Below are positions 45,038 through 52,693 of a stretch of 64,000 bases of DNA, one piece after another. The notes under the pieces are model-generated. The model worked only from the letters and a program-made list of their open reading frames with translations, made no database searches and was not told where the DNA came from. The position numbers and the translations under genes were made by a program. Each line of letters begins with the position of its first letter. Position 1 is the stretch's first letter. Source of the stretch: Petrimonas sulfuriphila (lineage in GTDB: Bacteria; Bacteroidota; Bacteroidia; Bacteroidales; Dysgonomonadaceae); assembly GCF_051201015.1 (NCBI RefSeq), contig NZ_JBPEHI010000002.1. One strand, written 5' to 3'.

Positions 45038-46204
45038 ATGGCTACATTAAAAGCAGTTATCGTACCCGCAAAGGCGTTAAGCAACGGAAAGCACAAAATT
45101 AGAATTGCCGTATCGCACAAACAAGATACAAGGTACATTGTTACCCGCTATGAGGTTGACAATGCCAACCAGTTCAAAGATGGTCGTGTCGTAGGCAGAG
45201 AGGATTCATCGCTTATAAACAGGCGGTTAAACTCGCTGATAAACGACTACTACAATGCTCTCGACTCGATAGACCCCGAACCGTACACTTGCTCACAGCT
45301 AAGGGATTTTATCGAAAAGAGCAAAAAGATAAAGGGAGTATTGATTTCAAAAGCGGCAGACGATCATATAAATAAACAGGCGAAAAAAAACACCATCGAT
45401 TCATATAAAAGAACATTGAAATATTTTATTAATTTTGCTGGTGATGTCCCAGTAGAGATGATAAACCCGGATATGATTTCCGATTTCGACAAGTTTCTGA
45501 CAAGTGAAATGGGAATGAGCAGCACTTCGAGAGCCATTCATTTAAGACAATTAAAGGCTTTTATCAATCCGCAAATAAACAAAGGTAACGTTACATTCAA
45601 AATAAAGCCATTTTCCGGCTTCCTGATGCCAGAAAGTCTCGAAAGGGAACTGGATATAACCGTAGATGAATTCAGGCTCATAAGGGATGCAGACGTAAAG
45701 GAAAAGCCATTACGTGTCGCACGTGACCTGTTCTGCCTTTCCTATTACTTGGGTGGTATTAATTTGGTCGATCTGATGGGTATAGATTTTAATAATATTA
45801 CCGTTGTCGAGTACATACGGGAAAAGTCAAGGTTGACAAAGAGAGGCGAAAAGAGAGTGTCGTTGACAATTCAGCCCGAAGCGATGGAGATAATTAAAAG
45901 GTGGAAAAGCAGAAACGGCAAGCTGGATTTCGGATATAACTTTACCTATGACAACTTCAGGAAGTACGTTAATTCACAGATAAAGAGATTGGCAAGGAAA
46001 TTGAACATTAACAAGAGGGTAGTGTACTATTCGGCGAGAAAGTCTCTTGTACAGCACGGATTTGAACTTGGATTCAGTCTGGATATACTGGAATACAGTA
46101 TCGGGCATTCTGTTAAAAAGAACAGACCCATATTTAACTATGTCAGGATGATGCGTGAACATGCCGACAAGGTGATGCGGGCCATACTGGATAATTTGAA
46201 ATAA
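45038..46204 (+). CDS. int: phage tyrosine integrase
   Basis: 388 residues from the ATG at 45038; the open frame extends back into the tRNA but that part is not coding. The layout is an arm-binding N-terminal domain (about 1-100), a SAM-like core-binding domain (about 110-200) and a catalytic domain (about 215-385). The catalytic signature is atypical: the box that usually carries Arg I reads YLGGINLVDL, the His of the HxxR box is Tyr (YSAR), while IGHS and the Tyr of IFNYVR are present. Loss of Arg I is also known for the Bacteroides CTnDOT integrase. The enzyme presumably recombines attP with the tRNA 3' end. Confidence 0.88.
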   Translation: MATLKAVIVPAKALSNGKHKIRIAVSHKQDTRYIVTRYEVDNANQFKDGRVVGREDSSLINRRLNSLINDYYNALDSIDPEPYTCSQLRDFIEKSKKIKGVLISKAADDHINKQAKKNTIDSYKRTLKYFINFAGDVPVEMINPDMISDFDKFLTSEMGMSSTSRAIHLRQLKAFINPQINKGNVTFKIKPFSGFLMPESLERELDITVDEFRLIRDADVKEKPLRVARDLFCLSYYLGGINLVDLMGIDFNNITVVEYIREKSRLTKRGEKRVSLTIQPEAMEIIKRWKSRNGKLDFGYNFTYDNFRKYVNSQIKRLARKLNINKRVVYYSARKSLVQHGFELGFSLDILEYSIGHSVKKNRPIFNYVRMMREHADKVMRAILDNLK

Positions 46205-46233
46205 AACGGTCTGGCTGTACGAAAACCAGACCG
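46199..46233 (-). terminator. terminator of the phage late operon
   Basis: Perfect 8-bp stem CGGTCTGG/CCAGACCG (46207-46214 with 46226-46233), 11-nt loop. On the minus strand it is followed by TTTTAT. It lies between the convergent integrase and exonuclease genes and stops late transcription before it enters the integrase. Confidence 0.7.
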
Positions 46234-46251
46234 CCGAAAACTACAAATAGT

Positions 46252-47223
46252 TTAAATGGACGTTACAAGCTGTTTCCGCTTTTCTTTCGGATAGTCGGAC
46301 GTTCTTCTTCGTGCAATTCCGCTACAATCCATGCACCGGACATTGGAAAATTTAGATACATTGGTGTACGAATATGTTCCGGTATCGGCTAAGTTGGTCG
46401 AACCGCAGTAAGGACAGGTCTCTTCCTCATGCTCCAAATAAAGTGACAAGTTCGGATGCCCTTTTATCCAAGGTCTTAGCTTGATATAAATCTGTTCGAG
46501 AATATCCACGTCTTTGATGTTATATTCTTCCATGTAGTCCAACGCTTCCTGATCTCCACGAACGCACTTGTCCCACAGTTCAAACGAAGTGGCGTTTTTA
46601 TGGTCTATTCCGAAGTAGCCAGCCAGATCATCCAGCCTGTTGGATGAAAACTCAAACTCTTTCCGTGCCACTTTCAGGGTGTCGATTACCCTGTACGGTG
46701 TTGGCGGTATCAGTCCGTTAAGTATGTACCTTGTGTTCATCTTAGGCACATCGAACCGTTCCGCATTGTGAGCTATAACTATGTCTGCCTGATCGAACAG
46801 ATTCCATAAAGACTTTACTATTCGTCCGTCCTTTTCAAAAACGGCTTCATCCGGCATAAGAACATCGCTCATTATATTGCTGTTCCCCAACCATTTTGCG
46901 CTCCATGAAAGGCAGTACCAGTCGGATATTACCTGACTTGATGCAATGTTCTGTTTCCACCTGCCCCACACGTATGCTCTTTGAGGTGCAGTTTCTATGT
47001 CGAAAATAAGTATTCTCGGCTGTTTTTCGTGCGAAGCCATTAACTCGTGTATGTGCCCGTTCTGCTCTCTGTACTTGAATAACAGTTTTGATTCTTTCGG
47101 ATTTAGTCTCACCCGATAACCCTTTCTGTCGTTTTCCTTGATATAATCGTTTATATTCCTACCCCTCAACTCCGCTATGAACTCCATTTCTTCCACAGAA
47201 ACATTGTACCTCTTATTTCTCAT
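46252..47223 (-). CDS. DEDDy 3'-5' exonuclease-like protein with zinc ribbon
   Basis: 323 residues. A basic N-terminal region (1-65) is followed by an RNase H-like exonuclease domain: ExoI Asp75-Ile-Glu77 (IFDIETA), ExoII Asp158 (AHNAERFD) and ExoIII Tyr234-x3-Asp238 (YNIKDVD). This DEDDy set is like that of DNA polymerase B proofreading domains and the RNase_H_2 family. A C-terminal zinc ribbon has Cys270, Cys273, Cys297 and Cys300. It is the last gene of the late operon and overlaps the spanin-like gene by 4 bp (ATGA). The substrate is likely phage or host DNA; the role is unproven. Confidence 0.82.
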   Translation of the reverse strand: MRNKRYNVSVEEMEFIAELRGRNINDYIKENDRKGYRVRLNPKESKLLFKYREQNGHIHELMASHEKQPRILIFDIETAPQRAYVWGRWKQNIASSQVISDWYCLSWSAKWLGNSNIMSDVLMPDEAVFEKDGRIVKSLWNLFDQADIVIAHNAERFDVPKMNTRYILNGLIPPTPYRVIDTLKVARKEFEFSSNRLDDLAGYFGIDHKNATSFELWDKCVRGDQEALDYMEEYNIKDVDILEQIYIKLRPWIKGHPNLSLYLEHEEETCPYCGSTNLADTGTYSYTNVSKFSNVRCMDCSGIARRRTSDYPKEKRKQLVTSI

Positions 47224-47813
47224 TTCTTAACTATTTTGGTGAATATCCCGTCGATCAATTTTTTGTTTCGCCAGTAAAAAACGGCCAAAAGGAGCAAGGC
47301 GACAGCCACCGCTATTTTGCCTATTAAAAATTTGACTTCCCTCACTCCTTTCGTGCCGTCTATTTCTTCGTCTGTAATTGAATTGTCTTCCGTCTTTCCG
47401 GTCTTTTCGGTTGTAACCTTATCTTTCGTTTCGGTCGCGTTTTCCTGAACCGTCCTGTCGCTTGTTTTAGTGCCTTTAGAGACGTTCTTATCCTTTTCCC
47501 ATGTGGTGGTGGTTTTTTCCTTTAAAGTGCCCGTATCGTCGAATTTCTCATTGATTTGGGTAACCTTGTCCGCTTCCTTTACATCCTCGTTGGATATGGT
47601 CGTAACGTCCTTTTTTACTACTGAATTTTCCTTACTGGTCGAAGTCTGTTCGGTCTTTTCCTTTTCTTTGGTAACGATGTCTTTCTTTACAACTCGCTTG
47701 CTTGCGCATCCTGTAGCCAGGAAAATGATCAGCGTGGCAAGTAGTATTATCGTCCAAACAATCCGTATTTTTTCACGTAATAATTTATTATCCATAGTAT
47801 TCTTTTCATCCAT
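47220..47813 (-). CDS. candidate unimolecular spanin (lipobox plus C-terminal TM)
   Basis: 197 residues (or 191 from the ATG at 47795, which gives a better signal peptide). A hydrophobic signal (about 18-35) ends in the lipobox LATGC with Cys36 as the lipidation site. A very polar Lys/Thr/Glu/Asp stretch (about 38-160) follows, then one TM helix (about 163-181) and a short basic tail. An outer-membrane lipid anchor plus an inner-membrane helix joined by a polar periplasmic linker is the topology of u-spanins such as T1 gp11. The lysis genes (endolysin, holin) lie upstream in the same operon. No Rz/Rz1 pair is seen. The function is inference from topology and context. Confidence 0.55.
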   Translation of the reverse strand: MDEKNTMDNKLLREKIRIVWTIILLATLIIFLATGCASKRVVKKDIVTKEKEKTEQTSTSKENSVVKKDVTTISNEDVKEADKVTQINEKFDDTGTLKEKTTTTWEKDKNVSKGTKTSDRTVQENATETKDKVTTEKTGKTEDNSITDEEIDGTKGVREVKFLIGKIAVAVALLLLAVFYWRNKKLIDGIFTKIVKK

Positions 47814-47832
47814 ACATTTTATTCATTGTTCA

Positions 47833-47840
47833 CAAAATTA
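47833..47840 (-). promoter_or_regulatory. possible -7 element before the spanin-like gene
   Basis: TAATTTTG on the minus strand, 19 nt upstream of the ATG at 47813; no -33 TTTG. The 147-bp gap to the tail fibre stop is otherwise without a recognisable feature. Confidence 0.3.
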
Positions 47841-47960
47841 TCGCCTGATTGAACCTCCGCCCTTCCTGCCTTTCGGCCTCTAATCGTCACCTAATTGAGC
47901 TATTTCTCTTAGTTATTATTACAACTTCAAAAAAACCTTCAACTTGCCTGTTTTATGTTA

Positions 47961-50666
47961 TTATGCTTTGTTCGTATTTACAGTACATCCCCTCCCTTGC
48001 AATGTAGCTACTGCTGCATCACTGGCTGTTGTTCTTGCGGCATTAGCACCTTGTAATGCGATTACCTTGCTTGCTGGCCCTGACGCACTGTTCGCCATAT
48101 CAATTAACATATTATCAACCTCCGTTGAATCCAATCCATATCCAGCAGCAGGATTAATGTAAACCGTTGCATTTGACCATGTTGCCCCCGCCGTGTATGT
48201 ATCAATCCTGTTTTGTCCCGTAAGAAATACGTAGTTCATTCCGTTGACAACATCGTTCACTCCTATGTCTCCGCTTATTGTATTACTCCCGCTTACAAGC
48301 ATGAAACCAAGATTAACGTGATTCGATATATCACCTGTCAGTGTATTACTTCCAGTTGCTCTTAAAGTGACTAAACCAGTCATTAACGAAACATCACCGC
48401 TTATTGTGTTGCTGCCCTCAACGTGTAGAAAAATTAACTCTTTCCCCGTTACCGAGCCAGTCAATGTATTTATTCCAATGCAATAAATCGTAGTAAGTAA
48501 GGATAAATTCGTAATATCACCAGAAAGAGTATTGCTGCCAGCAACAATTAACTTTGTTAACAGGATTAAATTCGTTACAGAGCCCGTCAAAGTGTTTGTG
48601 CCTGTAACATCCAAATAAGTAAGTGATGTAAGTGCCGATACATCGCCGCTTACCGTATTATTCCCATAAACTCGCAAATAGGTCAAATCACCTAACTGAG
48701 CAACATTCCCGCCTAACGATACAGCGTTTGCGTTTGCTGTAAAATCAAAGTATGTAACATTAAAATTTTCAAACTTAATTGATTCTAATGAACTTGTTTT
48801 AATATAAATTTTACGCTTATAACCTGTCATTATAAGAGTGTCAGATTCACCATATAATCCTGCTGAATCAGTATAAAATTTAGCATTACCTGTTAGTTTG
48901 ATTATTCCTCTTGATGTTGCCTGTAATTCGATTGATGATACCCCAGCACCTATGTTGTTAACGGTTAACTCTCCTGCGATTGTTTCCGGAGTTGATGTTC
49001 TTGTAATTTTTGGATGATTATCTATAATTTTATTAGTACAAAGTAATCCAGCGTAATAATTTCCAGTTTCAGTGAGGTGTGTGTCTGCGAAAATTACGGT
49101 ATTGCTATTATCCTGAAATTCAGCTTCGGCATCGGTATCTAAAACGTAAGTCTTATTTAACAACGCCAAATCTGTGCGCATAAGGTTATTAAACGCTTGC
49201 CTTTCTGTTTCAAAAGCAGGGTCAGCATCAGAAGCAGGGGATGGAGTCATTGTATAGGTGTAAATCTCCCACCCAACCGCTAATCTATCCTGAACATAAG
49301 ATTTCACTTCAGCGTAAACAGCAGCTCCCTTGCTATGCTCATATAAAGGGTTAAGATCATTATGGCCAATCCATAACACAAGAATATTATGCGTAGCAGA
49401 ATTATATTTTGAATCAACCGTTGCAGCCCGTTCTTCAATCCCAGAAACATGACTTCCACCAACTGCTGAATTATACCATGTGTCAGGGTATATGACCCGC
49501 ATAATTTCAGCATCTAACGGGCGAACAGTTGAAGCAAACGAATGCCCTTCAATAACTAAATTGAAGTTTGAAATTTGGCTAAACTTTAATTTACTTTCAA
49601 TATATTCTACTCTTGCTAATAATGCCTGAAATTCACTTTGATCAGCCTTCTCTTTAATACTTTTTTTCTCGAATCCCGTCCCATCCCCAACCAGCACCTG
49701 CCCCTCACTCGCTGCTACGCCAAATACTGTTCCCGACTCAATCACGTAATAAGCATGATTGAGCGTTGCTGCAGGCGTAGCATCAGCAGGTTTCGCAAAT
49801 CCCTGAAATATCAGGCTGCTATCCTGTTGCTTGAGAATTTGAATTGCTTGTGATTTTGTTATTTCGCTCACCTCGCCCGCTAATTGATCTAATTCGGTTT
49901 GATCTGCCTTGCTCGCAAGGTCGTCCTGAATAGCCAATCTAGCATTATCGGCATTATCCGCTGCGGTGTTGGCAGTTCCTGCAGCCGTTATCGCTGCGGT
50001 TGTTGCCGTGTCAGCCTGTTGTGCCGCATCCGTAGCTGGCTGTTTTAGTTCCGCTATCTGCTCTGGCGTGAAGTCCGCATAAGTGAAGGAATCACCCTTG
50101 TCGCCCTTCAAATCGACCTGCGGCACACCGTCGATTAAAATAGTTGTCCCCGTAAACGAAATTACAGGTGAATGTCCGTCAGCGATCTGAAAGGTCGTAG
50201 ATGTGCCATCCGTGAACATCACCGTATAGGTCTTTACAAGTCCATCCGTAGAAGTGTGTTCGATGGAGAGGATGCCGTTTCCGGTATCACCCTTGATAGC
50301 CTCATATATGTTGCTTGAAAATGTCTCGTCCTGCTGGTCGGGAACAGTCTCGCCAAATCCGATCAGCTTGAAGGCGTTTCTATAGTCAACCGCAAAGGAC
50401 GCTATTCCCCCTTCAACCTGCGGGTCAGCTTTCGTCCACTTTGCGAGCAGGTCATAGGAGCCTGTCCCAGCCTGCTCCGCGGCGACATAGTGAAGCTTTA
50501 TCACGTTGCCGGTAACCTCAAACTTCTGTTCGTGCAGCTTGTTCAGGAGCGACCTGCGAATATACACCTTCATGTCTATAATGTCTGAAAAATCAACGGG
50601 ACTTCCGTCCTTGTTGTTTATCTCCCAAGTCAAATAAACATCGTTTCCTATTCTTTTTACTATCAT
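47961..50666 (-). CDS. phage tail fibre with SGNH esterase domain and solenoid repeats
   Basis: 901 residues. The N-terminal baseplate-attachment beta domain (about 1-110, BppU-like pattern YLTWEINNKDGSPVDFS) leads to a beta-rich linker with a KGDKGDS collagen-like touch (188-193). An Ala/Thr-rich coiled coil (about 205-270) and a beta spacer follow. The SGNH hydrolase domain (about 365-550) has Ser376 in GHSF, Gly in AVGGS, Asn436 in GHND and Asp528/His530 in ADTH. Next come seven 21-residue repeats (about 669-818, NTLTGSVTNL-type) and a C-terminal tip. The enzyme probably removes ester groups from the surface glycan used as receptor. Genes on both sides overlap or abut. Confidence 0.88.
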   Translation of the reverse strand: MIVKRIGNDVYLTWEINNKDGSPVDFSDIIDMKVYIRRSLLNKLHEQKFEVTGNVIKLHYVAAEQAGTGSYDLLAKWTKADPQVEGGIASFAVDYRNAFKLIGFGETVPDQQDETFSSNIYEAIKGDTGNGILSIEHTSTDGLVKTYTVMFTDGTSTTFQIADGHSPVISFTGTTILIDGVPQVDLKGDKGDSFTYADFTPEQIAELKQPATDAAQQADTATTAAITAAGTANTAADNADNARLAIQDDLASKADQTELDQLAGEVSEITKSQAIQILKQQDSSLIFQGFAKPADATPAATLNHAYYVIESGTVFGVAASEGQVLVGDGTGFEKKSIKEKADQSEFQALLARVEYIESKLKFSQISNFNLVIEGHSFASTVRPLDAEIMRVIYPDTWYNSAVGGSHVSGIEERAATVDSKYNSATHNILVLWIGHNDLNPLYEHSKGAAVYAEVKSYVQDRLAVGWEIYTYTMTPSPASDADPAFETERQAFNNLMRTDLALLNKTYVLDTDAEAEFQDNSNTVIFADTHLTETGNYYAGLLCTNKIIDNHPKITRTSTPETIAGELTVNNIGAGVSSIELQATSRGIIKLTGNAKFYTDSAGLYGESDTLIMTGYKRKIYIKTSSLESIKFENFNVTYFDFTANANAVSLGGNVAQLGDLTYLRVYGNNTVSGDVSALTSLTYLDVTGTNTLTGSVTNLILLTKLIVAGSNTLSGDITNLSLLTTIYCIGINTLTGSVTGKELIFLHVEGSNTISGDVSLMTGLVTLRATGSNTLTGDISNHVNLGFMLVSGSNTISGDIGVNDVVNGMNYVFLTGQNRIDTYTAGATWSNATVYINPAAGYGLDSTEVDNMLIDMANSASGPASKVIALQGANAARTTASDAAVATLQGRGCTVNTNKA
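48213..48661 (-). repeat. seven-unit 63-bp coding repeat in the tail fibre
   Basis: Encodes residues about 669-818, each unit starting N-T-(L/I/V)-(S/T)-G-(D/S)-(V/I) and spaced 21 residues (one unit 20). The pattern predicts a beta-solenoid or LRR-like stack. The units are diverged at DNA level. Confidence 0.75.
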
Positions 50667-50890
50667 GATGCTTTTTTTATTGCTGTTTTGAAATATTCCT
50701 TTAGTAATTCTTTCGCTTCATCGTTCAGGTCAAACGAATCTCTCATGTGTTCATAACCGAATTCCTCGATTGGAAGAAACCCGATCGCCCGGCTTCCGTA
50801 GGGTAGATTTACAACGTGGTCGGAGTTGTAATAAATCTGATACATTCTGTTCTTATTCCAGAACCCGAGTGCGTATTCTAAACAGTTCAT
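50663..50890 (-). CDS. small phage protein of unknown function
   Basis: 75 residues, no signal or TM segment, mixed beta then helical end (EAKELLKEYFKTAIKK). It overlaps both neighbours by 4 bp (endolysin upstream, tail fibre downstream), which supports it as a real gene. I do not recognise the family. Confidence 0.7.
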   Translation of the reverse strand: MNCLEYALGFWNKNRMYQIYYNSDHVVNLPYGSRAIGFLPIEEFGYEHMRDSFDLNDEAKELLKEYFKTAIKKAS

Positions 50891-51375
50891 GCAAAATACT
50901 TTTTATATCGTTCTGGTATCTGATTTCTCAATACCGTTTCAATCTCCTTAACCGAAATATCCAAGTCCTTATTGATGTCAAATATTTTATTCTGCTTTGC
51001 CACGATGTCGGGTGTGATTACGAAGTGCGATTTTCCCATCGCTGCTGGATAGAACACGGCTAAATAAACATCCACCCAGCGTTTCATCTTGCCCTTGTAC
51101 GGTCTTAAATAAGACAGAACGTAGTCGAGTTGCTGCACGTTATCCATTGCCTTTAAAACGCTTGTGGTTGTGCCCATTGATCGTGCCGTTGACGGCATGA
51201 ACTGAATCAATCCGACTGAATTTGAAATTGGATTTACCGCTTGTGGGTTAAGTCTGCTTTCAAACCACATCACAAACATTAACCAGTTCGCCTCAATCCC
51301 AAGTTCGGTGGAGATCTTATACACCTTGTCGGTGAATTCTTTCCTGTTCTCTTTTACGTATTCTTCAAAAATCAT
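50887..51375 (-). CDS. phage endolysin, SLT-type lytic transglycosylase
   Basis: 162 residues with the soluble lytic transglycosylase pattern: catalytic Glu39 in MWFESRLNPQAVNP, then SVGLIQFMPSTARSMG and YVLSYLRPYKG. It cleaves the glycan strand of peptidoglycan to free progeny. There is no signal peptide, so it needs the holin encoded directly upstream (4-bp overlap) to leave the cytoplasm. The C-terminal about 40 residues have no known domain. Confidence 0.9.
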   Translation of the reverse strand: MIFEEYVKENRKEFTDKVYKISTELGIEANWLMFVMWFESRLNPQAVNPISNSVGLIQFMPSTARSMGTTTSVLKAMDNVQQLDYVLSYLRPYKGKMKRWVDVYLAVFYPAAMGKSHFVITPDIVAKQNKIFDINKDLDISVKEIETVLRNQIPERYKKYFA

Positions 51376-51845
51376 TCTTCCTTCAGTATTTCGTCAACGT
51401 TAATATTTTTATCCACTTTGGATTTGATCTCACCTTTTAACTGCCCTCTGAAAAGTTTTAAAAACGGCATATTGGGGTAAACGATAAGCATTGAAGCACT
51501 CATCGACCAGAACTCGCAGACGGCAGCGAATACGGCAACAGTTCTTACTGCAATGAAAGAACCCTCCGTATGGGTGATCTTCTCTATTGCAAGCGCACCA
51601 ACCAGCGCAAAGGAATATATTCCTACTTTTTTAAGCGTTTCCCGGAATGCTGCGGACAATATGAACTTGTTCATTTTTATTGCAGCGATAACGCCCCATA
51701 TAAGATCTGCGATCACCGCACCGCCAACAACGATGAAACTCGTTTTCTCCGGCTCTATGAACGTGAATGCTGCGGTGAGTATAAGTACCACCCACCCCCA
51801 AGCCGTGCTCAATGCGTTTCCCAATTGTGATAAAAACTTTTCCAT
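51372..51845 (-). CDS. phage holin (Phage_holin_4-like)
   Basis: 157 residues with four hydrophobic segments (about 15-33, 36-55, 71-86, 96-122), the pattern of the phage_holin_4_1/Bacteriophage_holin family (WGVIAAIKMNKFILSAAFRETLKKVG). It would form inner-membrane lesions that release the endolysin encoded next. It is long for a holin because of a charged C-terminal tail. Position next to the endolysin is the strongest support. Confidence 0.82.
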   Translation of the reverse strand: MEKFLSQLGNALSTAWGWVVLILTAAFTFIEPEKTSFIVVGGAVIADLIWGVIAAIKMNKFILSAAFRETLKKVGIYSFALVGALAIEKITHTEGSFIAVRTVAVFAAVCEFWSMSASMLIVYPNMPFLKLFRGQLKGEIKSKVDKNINVDEILKEE

Positions 51846-51848
51846 TCC

Positions 51849-52043
51849 CTATTCAATTACAAAATTTATATTTCTGTCTTTCAACAGCTTAATTATCTCG
51901 TCTCTGTGTTCCTTTTCGTACCTCCATATTATCCCCGTTTCGTTTTTCAAAACCGTTTGCAGGAAATCGTTACCCATATAAAGTGTTTTGAACTTGCTCA
52001 AATTTCCTACCCTGATGAATAATTTTTTTAAACTTTTTGCCAT
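51849..52043 (-). CDS. small phage protein of unknown function
   Basis: 64 residues from the ATG at 52043 (a TTG 4 codons upstream is less likely). It is basic, with WRYEKEHRDEIIKLLKDRNINFVIE at its end (a predicted helix-strand). It precedes the holin gene by 3 bp, so it is probably cotranslated. No family recognised. Confidence 0.55.
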   Translation of the reverse strand: MAKSLKKLFIRVGNLSKFKTLYMGNDFLQTVLKNETGIIWRYEKEHRDEIIKLLKDRNINFVIE

Positions 52044-52059
52044 CTTTTTTGTCAAAATA

Positions 52060-52091
52060 TTTGGTTATTAGAAAATTAACCCCTATCTTTA
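52060..52091 (+). promoter_or_regulatory. promoter of the opposite-strand prophage lipoprotein
   Basis: TTTG (52060-52063), 20 nt, TATCTTTA (52084-52091), one base off the consensus, 22 nt upstream of the ATG at 52114. It would allow expression during lysogeny while late genes are silent. Confidence 0.6.
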
Positions 52092-52113
52092 CATCAATTA
52101 AATTATTTGCGCT

Positions 52114-52647
52114 ATGAAAAAGATTCTATTTTTATTGGTCGTTTTAGCTTTCGTTGGCTGCGACAACAAGGATTTACCCGAACCGAAAGGAACGTTTAAT
52201 CCGCAAGCACTTATTACAATCAGGGCGGCAAATGGAGTTAAAACGAGATCAACCGTTTCAGGACTTACCGCATTGGAGGTCGTTCAAAACGCTGTCAATA
52301 TCAAATGGCAGTCGCACTATTTTGGAGATGCTTATAGTGAATCAACAAAAGACATTGCAAGAACATTTATTGAGGCTCACCGTGATTTACAAACTCCGGC
52401 TTTGAAAATGTGGGGAACGGATATACTCTACAAAGAACAGGAAGATTCCCAAATTGCTATTTACAAAGACTTCATACACGGTTTCAATGTTGTTATAACC
52501 GACAATCAGAATGACACCATTGCGTATATTCCAGATGAAGTTATCAATAATGCAAGACCGCTAATCGAAGCTGCTTTTGCAGATGAAAACTATACCGAGG
52601 TATATCGCATCTTCGACGAAGCCTTTACCTTTTTGCCAATAGAATAG
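52114..52647 (+). CDS. prophage-encoded lipoprotein, lysogenic-conversion candidate
   Basis: 177 residues with a lipoprotein signal (lipobox FVGC, Cys16, then Asp-Asn-Lys-Asp). The mature domain is mixed alpha/beta (LTALEVVQNAVNIKW, TLQ-type helices, GFNVVITDNQNDTIAYIPDEV) with no recognised family. It is the only plus-strand gene inside the late region and has its own promoter and a strong terminator, the organisation of a moron. Superinfection exclusion or another surface role is plausible but unproven. Confidence 0.75.
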   Translation: MKKILFLLVVLAFVGCDNKDLPEPKGTFNPQALITIRAANGVKTRSTVSGLTALEVVQNAVNIKWQSHYFGDAYSESTKDIARTFIEAHRDLQTPALKMWGTDILYKEQEDSQIAIYKDFIHGFNVVITDNQNDTIAYIPDEVINNARPLIEAAFADENYTEVYRIFDEAFTFLPIE

Positions 52648-52669
52648 AATCATTTCAAAGAACTCTTTT

Positions 52670-52693
52670 AGCCCCTCTCTTGGGGCTTTTTTT
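52670..52693 (+). terminator. terminator of the moron lipoprotein
   Basis: AGCCCC (52670-52675), 6-nt loop, GGGGCT (52682-52687), then T6. It overlaps the final codon of the convergent tail-tip gene and protects it from antisense transcription. Confidence 0.8.
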
